DNA from: Chloroflexota bacterium
GTDB taxonomy: Bacteria; Chloroflexota; UBA11872; VXNJ01
Assembly (NCBI GenBank): GCA_026708165.1
Contig: JAPOVO010000053.1
Span: forward strand, 1 to 7,023
Direction of reading: 5' to 3'
DNA length: 7,023 nucleotides
Below, in pieces: positions 1 to 5,926 of the stretch (positions are counted from its first letter, which is position 1; every line of letters starts with the position of its first letter). The translations under genes and the position numbers were made by a program. The notes under the pieces were generated by a model. That model did not search any database. It was not told the DNA's origin and saw only the letters and a program-made list of their open reading frames with translations.

Positions 1-489
1 CACCCAAAATAGGAGCAGATAGATAAACAAGACCGCAATTATCTGCTGGAACAACTCACCCGAGAACCAGTAGAACGAGAACCCGATAAAACAGACGAAA
101 AGCGCCGCCATATCCACTACCGCCAAAAGCCACCCGCGGACGAAGTACTTTTTGAATCCCCGCCAGAACATACCGAACGTCACAGGTTCAAGCTCGATGA
201 AATTGTGGGCGCTGTGGTACAGGGCGGCAGTCCCGGGGCCAGCGATCAGCAGCACGACAGCGGTCATCACGGGTGCTATAACCAAGAGTTCCAGAGGAAT
301 TATGCGGTCGGCGATGCTCTCGCGGGCCTCCGGCTGTGACATCACCACGGCTACCAAGGTGCCGGGAAGTATGAGAGGCAGCACTGTAACCGTCCACATA
401 ATGTTGACCTTGAGAGTCAGGGTTATCAGCTCGTAGTAGAGCTGGCCCAGCGCCCACCAGAAGTGTCGCAATACTCGAATCAAGCGCAC
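1..489 (-). CDS. DUF624 (YesL-like) integral membrane protein, 3' end outside window
   Basis: Reading the minus strand from a GTG at 489 gives 163 codons that stay open to the left edge, so the C-terminal part is missing. The product is strongly hydrophobic, with likely membrane segments near residues 25-50, 64-88, 119-140 and 149-163. The early 'LKVNIMWTVTVLPLILPG' and the following GPGTAALYHSAHNF ... FWRGFKKYF pattern match my recollection of the DUF624/YesL family: an N-terminal helix with 'lNllW..lslP', then P-G-T-A-L-Y, then an F-x-x-F-K-x-x-F amphipathic stretch. YesL-type proteins often lie in carbohydrate-use clusters, but their biochemical role is not established. The GTG is the first possible start after an in-frame TAA at 546-544. 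No good Shine-Dalgarno precedes it, and a TTG at 483 is an alternative. The gene lies 139 bp downstream of the GHMP kinase on the same strand. Confidence 0.75.
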   Translation of the reverse strand, partial: MRLIRVLRHFWWALGQLYYELITLTLKVNIMWTVTVLPLILPGTLVAVVMSQPEARESIADRIIPLELLVIAPVMTAVVLLIAGPGTAALYHSAHNFIELEPVTFGMFWRGFKKYFVRGWLLAVVDMAALFVCFIGFSFYWFSGELFQQIIAVLFIYLLLFWV

Positions 490-628
490 CCGCCGTTTCT
501 CGCCGGACTTCGGAGCCGGTGATTCATCGGTCGCGCTTTGATATTAGCGATTCGGCGGCCTGGCGACACTAATTCGGGTACTTCACGACTCCGCGCTGCC
601 GCCATGGCAACTTGCGGCAGATAACAGT
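490..628 (-). other. Non-coding gap between GHMP kinase and DUF624 gene
   Basis: About 140 bases hold no credible gene. The gap contains a GC-rich inverted repeat (596-620, listed separately) just after the kinase stop codon. On the minus strand there is an AT-rich TAATAT at 546-541 that could be a weak -10 for the DUF624 gene, but it has no convincing -35. Otherwise nothing recognisable. Confidence 0.5.
596..620 (-). terminator. GC-rich stem-loop after GHMP kinase stop, possible terminator
   Basis: CTGCCGC (596-602) is perfectly complementary to GCGGCAG (614-620), giving a 7-bp stem with an 11-base loop. On the minus strand it begins 8 bases after the kinase stop codon (631-629), a usual place for a terminator. 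No U-tract follows on either strand, so it may be an RNA-stabilising 3' hairpin rather than a true intrinsic terminator. Confidence 0.35.
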
Positions 629-1741
629 TCAATGTTCCGCTTTCATGCGCCGCCGGTCGAGTTGGGCCGTCCACGCGTCCGGATCCTCGGACGATACGCC
701 TCTGTCGGCACGAGTGACCGCGAAGGCTTCCACCCCATGCTCTTGAGTCACGTGCTCGGCGAAAGCCTCCGGTTCACGACTAACAAAAATTATCGTGCCT
801 CCCTGTCCGGCTCCCGCGAGTTTCGCCCCACTAGCGCCCAGAGTAGTGACTCTCCGCAAGAGCTGCTCGACCGCTTCGCCTGAGCCGCCCAGCCTACGGA
901 TAATCCGCTGGTTATCCGTCATCAATCTGGCTAAGCCCGCCCAATCTCGTCGCCCTAACAACCCCCGCGCATTTCGAGCGATGTCTGCAAGGGCGGCCAT
1001 CCCGTCGACCACCTCGCGTTCACCCCGGAGCCAGCGCTCCCGCAACGGACGGTGCGGAGAACTCGATTCCCTTCGTACACCCGTATTGGCGACGACGAAC
1101 GGCAGCGTCCCAGTCGTCTCGGCCAGGTCTTCAACAATGGCCAACGGCTCGAGATTCGGGCCGAGCCAGCGCTCCTTACCTTGGAAACTCATATTCGAAA
1201 GTCCGCCGAAGGTGGTCGCGTAGAAGTCCTGGTATCCGCAGGTGATCCCCATGCGGTGAAACTCGATCAATCGCGCCGTCTCGGCAGCGTCATGTCTGTC
1301 TCGCTCAATGTTCAGGAACCGGTCTGTCGCGTGGAGCGCCGCTACAACAAGCGCGCTGGAGCTTGAAAGGCCCGCGTTCGGCGGTATATCACTCCAGCAC
1401 GTGAGCCTGGCCGTCCGCCGCCCCCAGGGCTGCTCTGAAAGGACGGCCTTGAAGACGTTGAGATAGGTCAGGCGGCGCAAGGAGTCGATGGCTCCAGGGT
1501 CGAGGTCGCGAAGCTGATCCGGCGCGGGGTAGGGCGCGAGAGCAAGGTCGTCTCGCGTATGAACCGTCTGCGAAACTTCCACGTCAAGCGCATTCAGCGT
1601 CAACTTGTCGGCGGGTTCGATCGCGACGAATGCCCGCCGTTCAATGGCGACCGATATTACGGCGCCGCCATACATATCGCTGGGGTTCCCGACGATGCCC
1701 GCCCTACCAGGAGCCGAACTGACGACTATCTTCTCAGACAG
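629..1741 (-). CDS. GHMP-family sugar kinase (glucuronokinase/heptose-kinase-like), CTG start proposed
   Basis: ATP-dependent kinase of the GHMP superfamily, which phosphorylates small hydroxylated substrates, often a sugar at C1. Numbering is from the CTG at 1741 (370 aa). The N-terminal substrate motif 'APGRAGIVGNPSDMYGG' lies at residues 10-26. The ATP phosphate-binding motif PPNAGLSSSSAL is at about 120-131. A conserved Glu (~160), G-Y-Q-D (169-172) and the following GG form the active-site region, and the C-terminal glycine-rich motif GAKLAGAGQGG is at about 305-315. The first ATG (1675) lies inside the N-terminal motif and would remove it, so the real start must be upstream. An in-frame TGA at 1768-1766 limits the choice, and no ATG, GTG or TTG lies between. 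CTG at 1741 has a GGAGG five bases upstream and sits where family members normally start. The 'GNPSD' form resembles glucuronokinase-like members more than galactokinase, but the substrate cannot be named. Confidence 0.85.
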   Translation of the reverse strand: MSEKIVVSSAPGRAGIVGNPSDMYGGAVISVAIERRAFVAIEPADKLTLNALDVEVSQTVHTRDDLALAPYPAPDQLRDLDPGAIDSLRRLTYLNVFKAVLSEQPWGRRTARLTCWSDIPPNAGLSSSSALVVAALHATDRFLNIERDRHDAAETARLIEFHRMGITCGYQDFYATTFGGLSNMSFQGKERWLGPNLEPLAIVEDLAETTGTLPFVVANTGVRRESSSPHRPLRERWLRGEREVVDGMAALADIARNARGLLGRRDWAGLARLMTDNQRIIRRLGGSGEAVEQLLRRVTTLGASGAKLAGAGQGGTIIFVSREPEAFAEHVTQEHGVEAFAVTRADRGVSSEDPDAWTAQLDRRRMKAEH

Positions 1742-1794
1742 ACTCCCCTCCCTCGCTTTCCCGAGTCACGAATGGCAACGGCCAGATCCGTCAT
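1726..1794 (-). CDS. Possible 22-codon leader ORF overlapping the GHMP kinase start
   Basis: An ATG at 1794-1792 opens a 22-codon reading frame, ending at a TAG (1728-1726) just downstream of the proposed CTG start at 1741. It is in a different frame from the kinase. The peptide (MTDLAVAIRDSGKRGRGVCLRR) resembles no family I know, and its Shine-Dalgarno is weak. It could be a translationally coupled leader, the true N-terminus of the kinase if a single base was lost or gained in the purine-rich stretch near 1745-1760, or simply chance. Confidence 0.2.
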   Translation of the reverse strand: MTDLAVAIRDSGKRGRGVCLRR

Positions 1795-1875
1795 GAGTTT
1801 GAAACTGACCTTGATTCAAGCGTAATGACTGCCCGATCCCCTCCAAATCGGGGGTAACCTTCTAGACTCTGAGCT
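1742..1875. other. Divergent intergenic region between GHMP kinase and YpmS/LmeA-like gene
   Basis: About 130 bases that must carry promoters for both directions. Toward the plus strand there is a plausible promoter with a nearby inverted repeat (listed separately). Toward the minus strand, TTGAAT (1819-1814) could be a -35, but the hexamer 17 bases on is a poor -10, so I do not call a promoter. The purine-rich Shine-Dalgarno of the kinase lies at its left end. Confidence 0.5.
1799..1852 (+). promoter_or_regulatory. Candidate promoter and operator-like inverted repeat before the plus-strand gene
   Basis: TTGAAA (1799-1804) followed after 16 bases by CGTAAT (1821-1826) resembles a weak sigma-70-type promoter facing the gene at 1876. 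Just downstream, CCCGAT (1832-1837) and ATCGGG (1847-1852) form a perfect 6-bp inverted repeat around the expected transcription start, where a repressor could bind. Short repeats like this also arise by chance. Confidence 0.3.
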
Positions 1876-2466
1876 ATGTTGGGATGCTTTCGCCTATTCA
1901 TTTATGCGGCTGTCGTAATGGCGGCCGCCCTCGGCGTCATTGCGTTCTTCGCCTTGAGACCGGAAGTCGATACTTCCGACCTGAGCGAGGTCGTGGTGAG
2001 CGACCGCGACCGCACGGAACTAAACATAAGGCTGGCCGGGATAAACGCCAAGATCGACCAGAGCAAGAAGACCGGAGTCTCGGTTCCGGTTCATATTTCC
2101 ATATCCGAGACCGAGCTTGCGTCGAAGATCGACGCGTGGTCGGGCGAGAAGCTGTTCACCGAATTTAGAGACTTGCGTGCACATTTCAAAGAAGACACCC
2201 TGGTTATCGTGGGTACCATGCGCATCGGCAGATTCGACTTCCCGTTTCGAAACGACATTAGCTTTAGAATCGATACGGGCGCGCGCAGCCTTGAGTTAGT
2301 TCGCATGCAGATCGGCGGCTTATTCTTGCCTGGACCGCTGCGAGCCGGTCTAGTGGGACTTGCCGAGCGATCAGTGGATGCGGGATTTCCCCGTCCTCCA
2401 ATAGAAGTCGAGACTTTGCTTTTTTCAGAAGATACGCTCGTCATTTCCGGTTCGACACGGGGTTGA
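1876..2466 (+). CDS. Membrane-anchored YpmS (DUF2140)/LmeA-like protein
   Basis: A 196-residue protein with one N-terminal hydrophobic helix (about residues 5-27) and no clear cleavage site or lipobox, so probably anchored in the membrane with the rest outside. The extracellular part begins with a charged, helix-prone region (about 30-65) and then reads VPVHISISETELASKI, a stretch of alternating beta strands (DTLVIVGTMRIGRFDFPFRNDISFRID), and 'MQIGGLFLPGPLRAGL'. This order (an 'S-E-T-E-L' helix, strands, then a 'vG.l.lP' segment) is reminiscent of the DUF2140/YpmS and LmeA/DUF2993 families, which are thought to bind lipids. The similarity is weak and from memory, so the function is open. It is the only plus-strand gene in the window, and its end is 20 bp from the aldolase's end. 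The Shine-Dalgarno is poor. Confidence 0.8.
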   Translation: MLGCFRLFIYAAVVMAAALGVIAFFALRPEVDTSDLSEVVVSDRDRTELNIRLAGINAKIDQSKKTGVSVPVHISISETELASKIDAWSGEKLFTEFRDLRAHFKEDTLVIVGTMRIGRFDFPFRNDISFRIDTGARSLELVRMQIGGLFLPGPLRAGLVGLAERSVDAGFPRPPIEVETLLFSEDTLVISGSTRG

Positions 2467-2480
2467 CGTAAAGACGTGTC
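2454..2480. terminator. Inverted repeat in the convergent gap, possible bidirectional terminator
   Basis: GACACG (2454-2459) pairs with CGTGTC (2475-2480), a perfect 6-bp stem with a 15-base loop. It spans the stop codon of the plus-strand gene (2464-2466) and lies just past the aldolase stop (2487). The tail-to-tail position is where a shared terminator is expected, but no T-tract follows on either strand. Confidence 0.3.
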
Positions 2481-2486
2481 CGAGAT

Positions 2487-3065
2487 CTATGGCCGGGGCC
2501 AATTCAGCGCCAGGGCCACCTTGCAGGCATCTTCCAGCACGGAGGTCCACTGAAATGCCTCGTCCAGAGAAGCGCCGGCCGAATAAGTGCCGTGTCCGCG
2601 AGCTATCACGACCCGATGTTCAACCAGATTTCGCGCAATCTCGTCCGCGGCGGCTTCGACCGCCTTTCCGGCCAGCGCATCGACAATAGGAACTCGGGGC
2701 ATGTAGTAGCGGGCCTCCAAAGTCGGCGGCTTGAATTCGGCACCATCTTCGAGCAGAGAGACCGCAATAGAGTTGGCGGGGTGTGCGTGAATTACGGCAA
2801 GGTGATCGGAGGTCGCGTACACCTCCAGATGCGCACTAACCTCCGACGATGCTTTGTCCGGTATGTCCCAACCGGAGAGTTGAAACTCGACCAGATCATC
2901 GGCGGCGAGCCGTCCCAGACGCGCCCCGCTTCGCGTTATGACCACCTGACCGTCAGCCAGAACGCTCATATTTCCGCTATGGGAGCCGACCAAGCCTGCA
3001 AGGAACATGTCGTGACCGACTTCGGCGAAGTCGGTCACGATTAGCACGTGCCGGCTACCGTTCAT
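2487..3065 (-). CDS. Class II aldolase/adducin family protein (fuculose-1-phosphate aldolase type)
   Basis: Zinc-dependent class II aldolase fold. Members split or rearrange phosphorylated ketoses (FucA, AraD), dehydrate methylthioribulose-1-phosphate (MtnB) or decarboxylate sugar-acid phosphates (OtnC). In the 192 residues I see the phosphate-binding S-G-N-M-S at 30-34, T-R-S-G at 44-47, the catalytic Glu in SSEVSAHLEVY at 75, the metal pair H93 and H95 in HAHP, and the third metal histidine H158 in ARGHGTYSAG. The protein is shorter than FucA (about 215 aa) and closer to compact archaeal-type members. The substrate cannot be chosen from sequence alone. The ATG at 3065 follows the CinA-like stop codon by 9 bases and has no clear Shine-Dalgarno, suggesting translational coupling. 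A perfect 14-bp inverted repeat overlaps codons 9-19. Confidence 0.9.
   Translation of the reverse strand: MNGSRHVLIVTDFAEVGHDMFLAGLVGSHSGNMSVLADGQVVITRSGARLGRLAADDLVEFQLSGWDIPDKASSEVSAHLEVYATSDHLAVIHAHPANSIAVSLLEDGAEFKPPTLEARYYMPRVPIVDALAGKAVEAAADEIARNLVEHRVVIARGHGTYSAGASLDEAFQWTSVLEDACKVALALNWPRP
3010..3040 (-). repeat. Perfect 14-bp inverted repeat with 3-base loop inside the aldolase gene
   Basis: Bases 3010-3023 (TCGTGACCGACTTC) are the exact reverse complement of 3027-3040, separated only by GGC. In the aldolase mRNA this makes a very stable hairpin starting 25 bases after the first base of the start codon and ending one base before an in-frame ATG (3008-3006). The stem encodes IVTDFAEVGHD. 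It is far longer than any other inverted repeat I noticed here. Confidence 0.9.
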
Positions 3066-3074
3066 GGCGGGGAC

Positions 3075-3878
3075 TCAGTCTATGACCTCGAGCGACTTGC
3101 CATGCACGTCGGCGAGCGCCGCAAAGAAGCCAAGTACCCTCTTTAGCTCCTGGTTGGGCGGCAATCCATCGGCTCCGCGAACGACTACGTCCACGGGCAA
3201 TCCGGTACCGTCTCCCATAGCCACGTAGGCCTTCAGGTATGCGTTCGGGAACTTGTCCATGACCTCTTGCAAGAGCGGGGAAACCTGAGACTCGAACATC
3301 TCGATACGCACTCGCCGGATCGCCACCTTGCCGCGATAACCCTCACTGACGATTCGAGCGAGATGGGTCTCGAATATCCCCTTCACCTCGCGCGGCGGTC
3401 CGGGCATACAAAACAGCACCGAACCGTCGACCTCGACCGCGAAGCCGCGCGCCCAGCCGACCGGATTGCTGAACACGTCCGCGGCTCCAGGAACGGTACC
3501 CATCTTTATCATGCTTGGGTTTAGCTCCTCGGCTGCGGGAATCTGCCGCCTCTCCCTGTAATCGGCGATTACGGCCTCGTCCGACCGCACTCCGCAGCCG
3601 GCAATCCCGGCGACAATTTCCACAGTGAGATCATCTGGAGTCGGTCCGAGTCCGCCGGTCGTAACAATGAGTCCAGCTCCTCGGTCAATTGCGTCGCGCA
3701 GCGCTGATTCCACTTCATCAGGGACATCACGGACCGCGGTAATTCTCGCCAGGTCGCCGCCGCCGGCAACGATCCGTTCAGCCAGCCACGACGAATTCGT
3801 GTCCTGAATCCGACCGAGCACGACCTCCGTGCCGATGGAGAAGATCTCCGCGGGCGCATCCGCATTCAGAGTCAGCAA
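3075..3878 (-). CDS. CinA-like nucleotide-binding protein (MoCF-biosynthesis/COG1058 domain), no PncC domain
   Basis: The protein (267 aa) matches the N-terminal part of CinA, the molybdopterin-binding-like (MoaB/MogA fold) domain linked to ADP-ribose or nicotinamide-nucleotide metabolism, plus the following small KH-like region. Motifs (numbered from a GTG at 3890) are SIGTEVVLG at 18-26, TGGLGPTPDDLT at 78-89, the NPVG...GF loop at 142-150 and PGPPREVKGIFE at 163-174. The C-terminal amidase (PncC) found in two-domain CinA proteins of about 410 aa is absent, so the enzyme is a stand-alone form or has a partner elsewhere. The longest start is GTG at 3890, but TTG at 3878 has a GGAGG exactly five bases upstream, so I prefer it. 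Only four residues differ. It lies between the EEP gene and the aldolase, probably in one operon. Confidence 0.9.
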   Translation of the reverse strand: MLTLNADAPAEIFSIGTEVVLGRIQDTNSSWLAERIVAGGGDLARITAVRDVPDEVESALRDAIDRGAGLIVTTGGLGPTPDDLTVEIVAGIAGCGVRSDEAVIADYRERRQIPAAEELNPSMIKMGTVPGAADVFSNPVGWARGFAVEVDGSVLFCMPGPPREVKGIFETHLARIVSEGYRGKVAIRRVRIEMFESQVSPLLQEVMDKFPNAYLKAYVAMGDGTGLPVDVVVRGADGLPPNQELKRVLGFFAALADVHGKSLEVID

Positions 3879-3884
3879 CCGAAC

Positions 3885-3914
3885 CTCCACATCGACACGA
3901 CCGCCGGGATTCTA
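3885..3914 (-). promoter_or_regulatory. Possible -10 element before the CinA-like gene
   Basis: TAGAAT at 3914-3909 matches the -10 consensus at five of six positions and lies 19 bases before the GTG and 31 before the preferred TTG. No good -35 is seen at 16-18 bases upstream; CTGACT lies 19 bases away. It might give extra transcription of the downstream genes. Confidence 0.25.
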
Positions 3915-3935
3915 GCGCGAAGACCCAGGCGAGAG

Positions 3936-4667
3936 TCAGAGGTCGATTCGGAGCACGACCGGGACGTGATCGGAATCAGTAACGTTGACGGTTCGCGCCG
4001 AGAGGGCTTTGACCCCGTGTGAGGCAAAAACGTAATCGATCTGCTGCGAAGGTCTATCCGACGGAAAAGTGAGCAGATCTGCCCCGACGGTGAGATCATT
4101 CAAATGCTGAGTGATTGATTGATAGGCGGGCGAGCCAGGTTGCATGTTGAAGTCGCCGGCGAGTACCACGGGGACGTTGCACCTCGACAACCAGTCGCGA
4201 AGCGACTCGATCTGCCAGATTCGTCCCACTTCATGCCTGCCGAGGTGCGCCGATATTGCGATAAACGGTGTTTCGTCATGCTGAAGTTGAGCCCACGCGA
4301 AACCACGCGGCTCCCGCTCGGGCAGACCTGGCAGCGCGTTACCCCCACCCGGGCGAGCGCAGCCTTTCCATAGCACCGCGACACCGTACTGAGCCGGACG
4401 CGCTTCCGAACTCCATGTTCCGAGCAGATTTGGAGCGTAAAAGGCGCGCATCCCGAGGCCAGCGGCGAAGTATTCGCACTGATCAATCGAGCCGCTTCGC
4501 GCCCAGTCACGGTCTACTTCCTGCAAAGCCAGCACGTCGGGTTTGAGAGAACGGACCAAGTCTAACTGCCGGTCGATATTCGCACGGTCGGCAAGATCGC
4601 GGCCTCCCCGGATGTTATATGACACAAGGACAAGGCCGTCGGTCCTTTCGTCAGCCGAGCCAGCCAC
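3936..4667 (-). CDS. Endonuclease/exonuclease/phosphatase (EEP) superfamily protein
   Basis: A 243-residue metal-dependent phosphoesterase of the EEP fold, shared by exonuclease III/APE, DNase I-like and inositol or sphingolipid phosphatases. All catalytic motifs are visible in order: SYNIRGG with N18, LQEVD with E50, the GVAVLWK strand (95-101), ISAHLG with H141, AGDFNM with D172 and N174, IDYVF with D211, and SDH with D233 and H234. It has no signal peptide or membrane segment, so it is probably cytosolic. The 'LKPDVLALQEVDR' opening is typical of small DNase I/nocturnin-like members rather than of exonuclease III, so I leave the substrate open. It starts with GTG, two bases after the LCP stop codon (TGA at 4672-4670), pointing to translational coupling with that gene. 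A second GTG 14 codons on is a less likely start. Confidence 0.9.
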   Translation of the reverse strand: MAGSADERTDGLVLVSYNIRGGRDLADRANIDRQLDLVRSLKPDVLALQEVDRDWARSGSIDQCEYFAAGLGMRAFYAPNLLGTWSSEARPAQYGVAVLWKGCARPGGGNALPGLPEREPRGFAWAQLQHDETPFIAISAHLGRHEVGRIWQIESLRDWLSRCNVPVVLAGDFNMQPGSPAYQSITQHLNDLTVGADLLTFPSDRPSQQIDYVFASHGVKALSARTVNVTDSDHVPVVLRIDL

Positions 4668-4669
4668 AA

Positions 4670-5821
4670 TCAGGGCTCTAACTGCTGCCGTGCGACCGGT
4701 TCATATTCCAAATCGCGCCCCACGCTGCCGGCCTGTTTTGCTTCCTCTACAACCTGAGCGATATACCGCTGAATCAGGTTGACGTTGGGCATCAATATTT
4801 TCGCGCCGTTCTCGCCCTCCGCCGGATACACGCGGCTTTCGGTGTAGTCGATGTTTGCTACCTTGAGCGCGCCCGGCGGAATCTGTAGCGACAGCTTTGC
4901 CAAAGAGGGGATTTTCGTAACAGGCAAATTGGACTCGAACATTTCAATTACGCGCCCCACCAGCGCGGGCGCCCTTACTATCGAATCAGGAGTGAGAATC
5001 TGATCGCGGATTGAGGTTAGAAACTGCTGCTGCCTTTCCATGCGGCCGAAGTCGCCCTCCGGATCCTCCCATCGTGTTCGCACGTATTTCAAAGCCGTGT
5101 CGCCGTTTAGTCGGTGCGTGCCGGCCCTCAAGATAAACGGATCGAATCCGTCGTCGTTCGCGTTTGGGTACTTATAGTCGACTATGTCACGGTCCACGAC
5201 AACGTCGACTCCTCCAAATAGGTCGACGATTCCGACAAATCCGTCGAAGTCCATGGTCACGTAGTAGTCGATCGGGAATCCGACCAAATCGGATACACGC
5301 TGGCGCAAGCTTTCGGCTCCTTCCAGGAAGAGCACGGTGTTTATTCGGTACGGTTCGGTTTCACATTTTTCCAGGCACACGTCGCGAGGAATTGAGACCA
5401 GGACCGCCGATCCGGACTCCGGATCTACTTTCAACACCATAATCGTGTCTGTCTTCGCGAACGGATCGTCCTCGCGCTTGTCAGTTCCCAACAGCAGGAA
5501 GGAGACCTCTTGCTGGGCCGGCCAGTCTGGAATGAACTCCAGCGGATTGGCCACCTTGGCGGGAAGCTCGACGACTGGCGCGACCGCCTGACGGACTTTC
5601 TCCTTGAGATTGGATATTGCAGGCGTAGGAGGGCTCGTCTCCTGGACTTGGGTAACGGGGCTGACTTGAGCTTCGACAGCGCTCGGGGGATCGTCCGCGG
5701 AATAGGCCCAGACGACAACTCCGAGAATCGCAGCGATCCCCAAAGCGGACAGCGCTCCGAGGAGACTCAGGTATTCCCCGCGGCTGCGCGAGGGTCTACG
5801 GAATGGTTTGGACGATATCAA
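4670..5821 (-). CDS. LytR-CpsA-Psr (LCP) family cell-wall glycopolymer transferase
   Basis: LCP enzymes move lipid-linked anionic or capsular polymers onto peptidoglycan outside the cell membrane. The 383 residues comprise a basic cytosolic tail (1-17), one membrane helix (about 18-40), a Pro/Val-rich linker (41-100) and the LCP domain. The domain shows VSFLLLGTDKR (106-116), TDTIMV (124-129), SIPRD with its conserved Arg (143-147), a basic YVRTR (246-250) and DFGRMERQQQ (257-266), the sites for the pyrophosphate and metal. Cys149 and Cys153 could form a disulfide. Length fits the family. The TTG at 5821 is the only reasonable start, because a TAA lies four codons upstream and no other start occurs before the membrane helix. 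The end of the gene abuts the EEP gene. A promoter-like element lies about 80-105 bases upstream of the start. Confidence 0.93.
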   Translation of the reverse strand: MISSKPFRRPSRSRGEYLSLLGALSALGIAAILGVVVWAYSADDPPSAVEAQVSPVTQVQETSPPTPAISNLKEKVRQAVAPVVELPAKVANPLEFIPDWPAQQEVSFLLLGTDKREDDPFAKTDTIMVLKVDPESGSAVLVSIPRDVCLEKCETEPYRINTVLFLEGAESLRQRVSDLVGFPIDYYVTMDFDGFVGIVDLFGGVDVVVDRDIVDYKYPNANDDGFDPFILRAGTHRLNGDTALKYVRTRWEDPEGDFGRMERQQQFLTSIRDQILTPDSIVRAPALVGRVIEMFESNLPVTKIPSLAKLSLQIPPGALKVANIDYTESRVYPAEGENGAKILMPNVNLIQRYIAQVVEEAKQAGSVGRDLEYEPVARQQLEP

Positions 5822-5887
5822 TCTGGCCCAATCTTATACGGCGTCGCGGCGCCAGCAGAGCGCCTCAGCCCCCCATGTGCCCTACTG

Positions 5888-5902
5888 ATAATTGCGAATT
5901 AT
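5888..5902. promoter_or_regulatory. AT-rich palindrome, candidate operator over the LCP promoter -10
   Basis: ATAATT-GCG-AATTAT is a perfect 6-bp inverted repeat around three bases, standing out in GC-rich sequence. It overlaps the -10 and expected start site of the promoter above, the usual position for a repressor site. I cannot name a regulator. Confidence 0.4.
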
Positions 5903-5926
5903 GCCCGCGACTCATGGATGCGTCCA
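5898..5926 (-). promoter_or_regulatory. Candidate sigma-70-type promoter for the LCP operon
   Basis: On the minus strand TGGACG (5926-5921) is followed after exactly 17 bases by CATAAT (5903-5898), matching the consensus at four and five of six positions. Transcription would start near 5891, about 70 bases before the LCP start at 5821. Confidence 0.45.

Noticed and set aside
61..83. Two copies of CGAGAACC spaced 15 bases apart
   Set aside because: They encode repeated Phe-Ser residues in a membrane helix (FSFYWFS), so are explained by coding content.
795..1223. 142-codon open frame on the plus strand
   Set aside because: Antisense to the GHMP kinase core, with an Arg/Ser/Pro-rich composition typical of a shadow frame.
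2592..3044. 150-codon open frame on the plus strand
   Set aside because: Antisense shadow of the aldolase. It even ends in nearly the same peptide as the aldolase N-terminus, simply because of the inverted repeat at 3010-3040.
3558..3572. GTAATC-GGC-GATTAC inverted repeat in the CinA-like gene
   Set aside because: Arms of only 6 bp in coding sequence, expected by chance; not near a start or gene end.
4100..4510. 136-codon minus-strand frame inside the EEP gene
   Set aside because: An alternate frame of a gene with a full set of EEP catalytic motifs. It has no recognisable domain.
5167..5235. Several GTCGAC-like repeats
   Set aside because: They encode the Val-Asp-rich stretch of the LCP domain (GGVDVVVDRDIVDY) and reflect codon use, not a repeat array.
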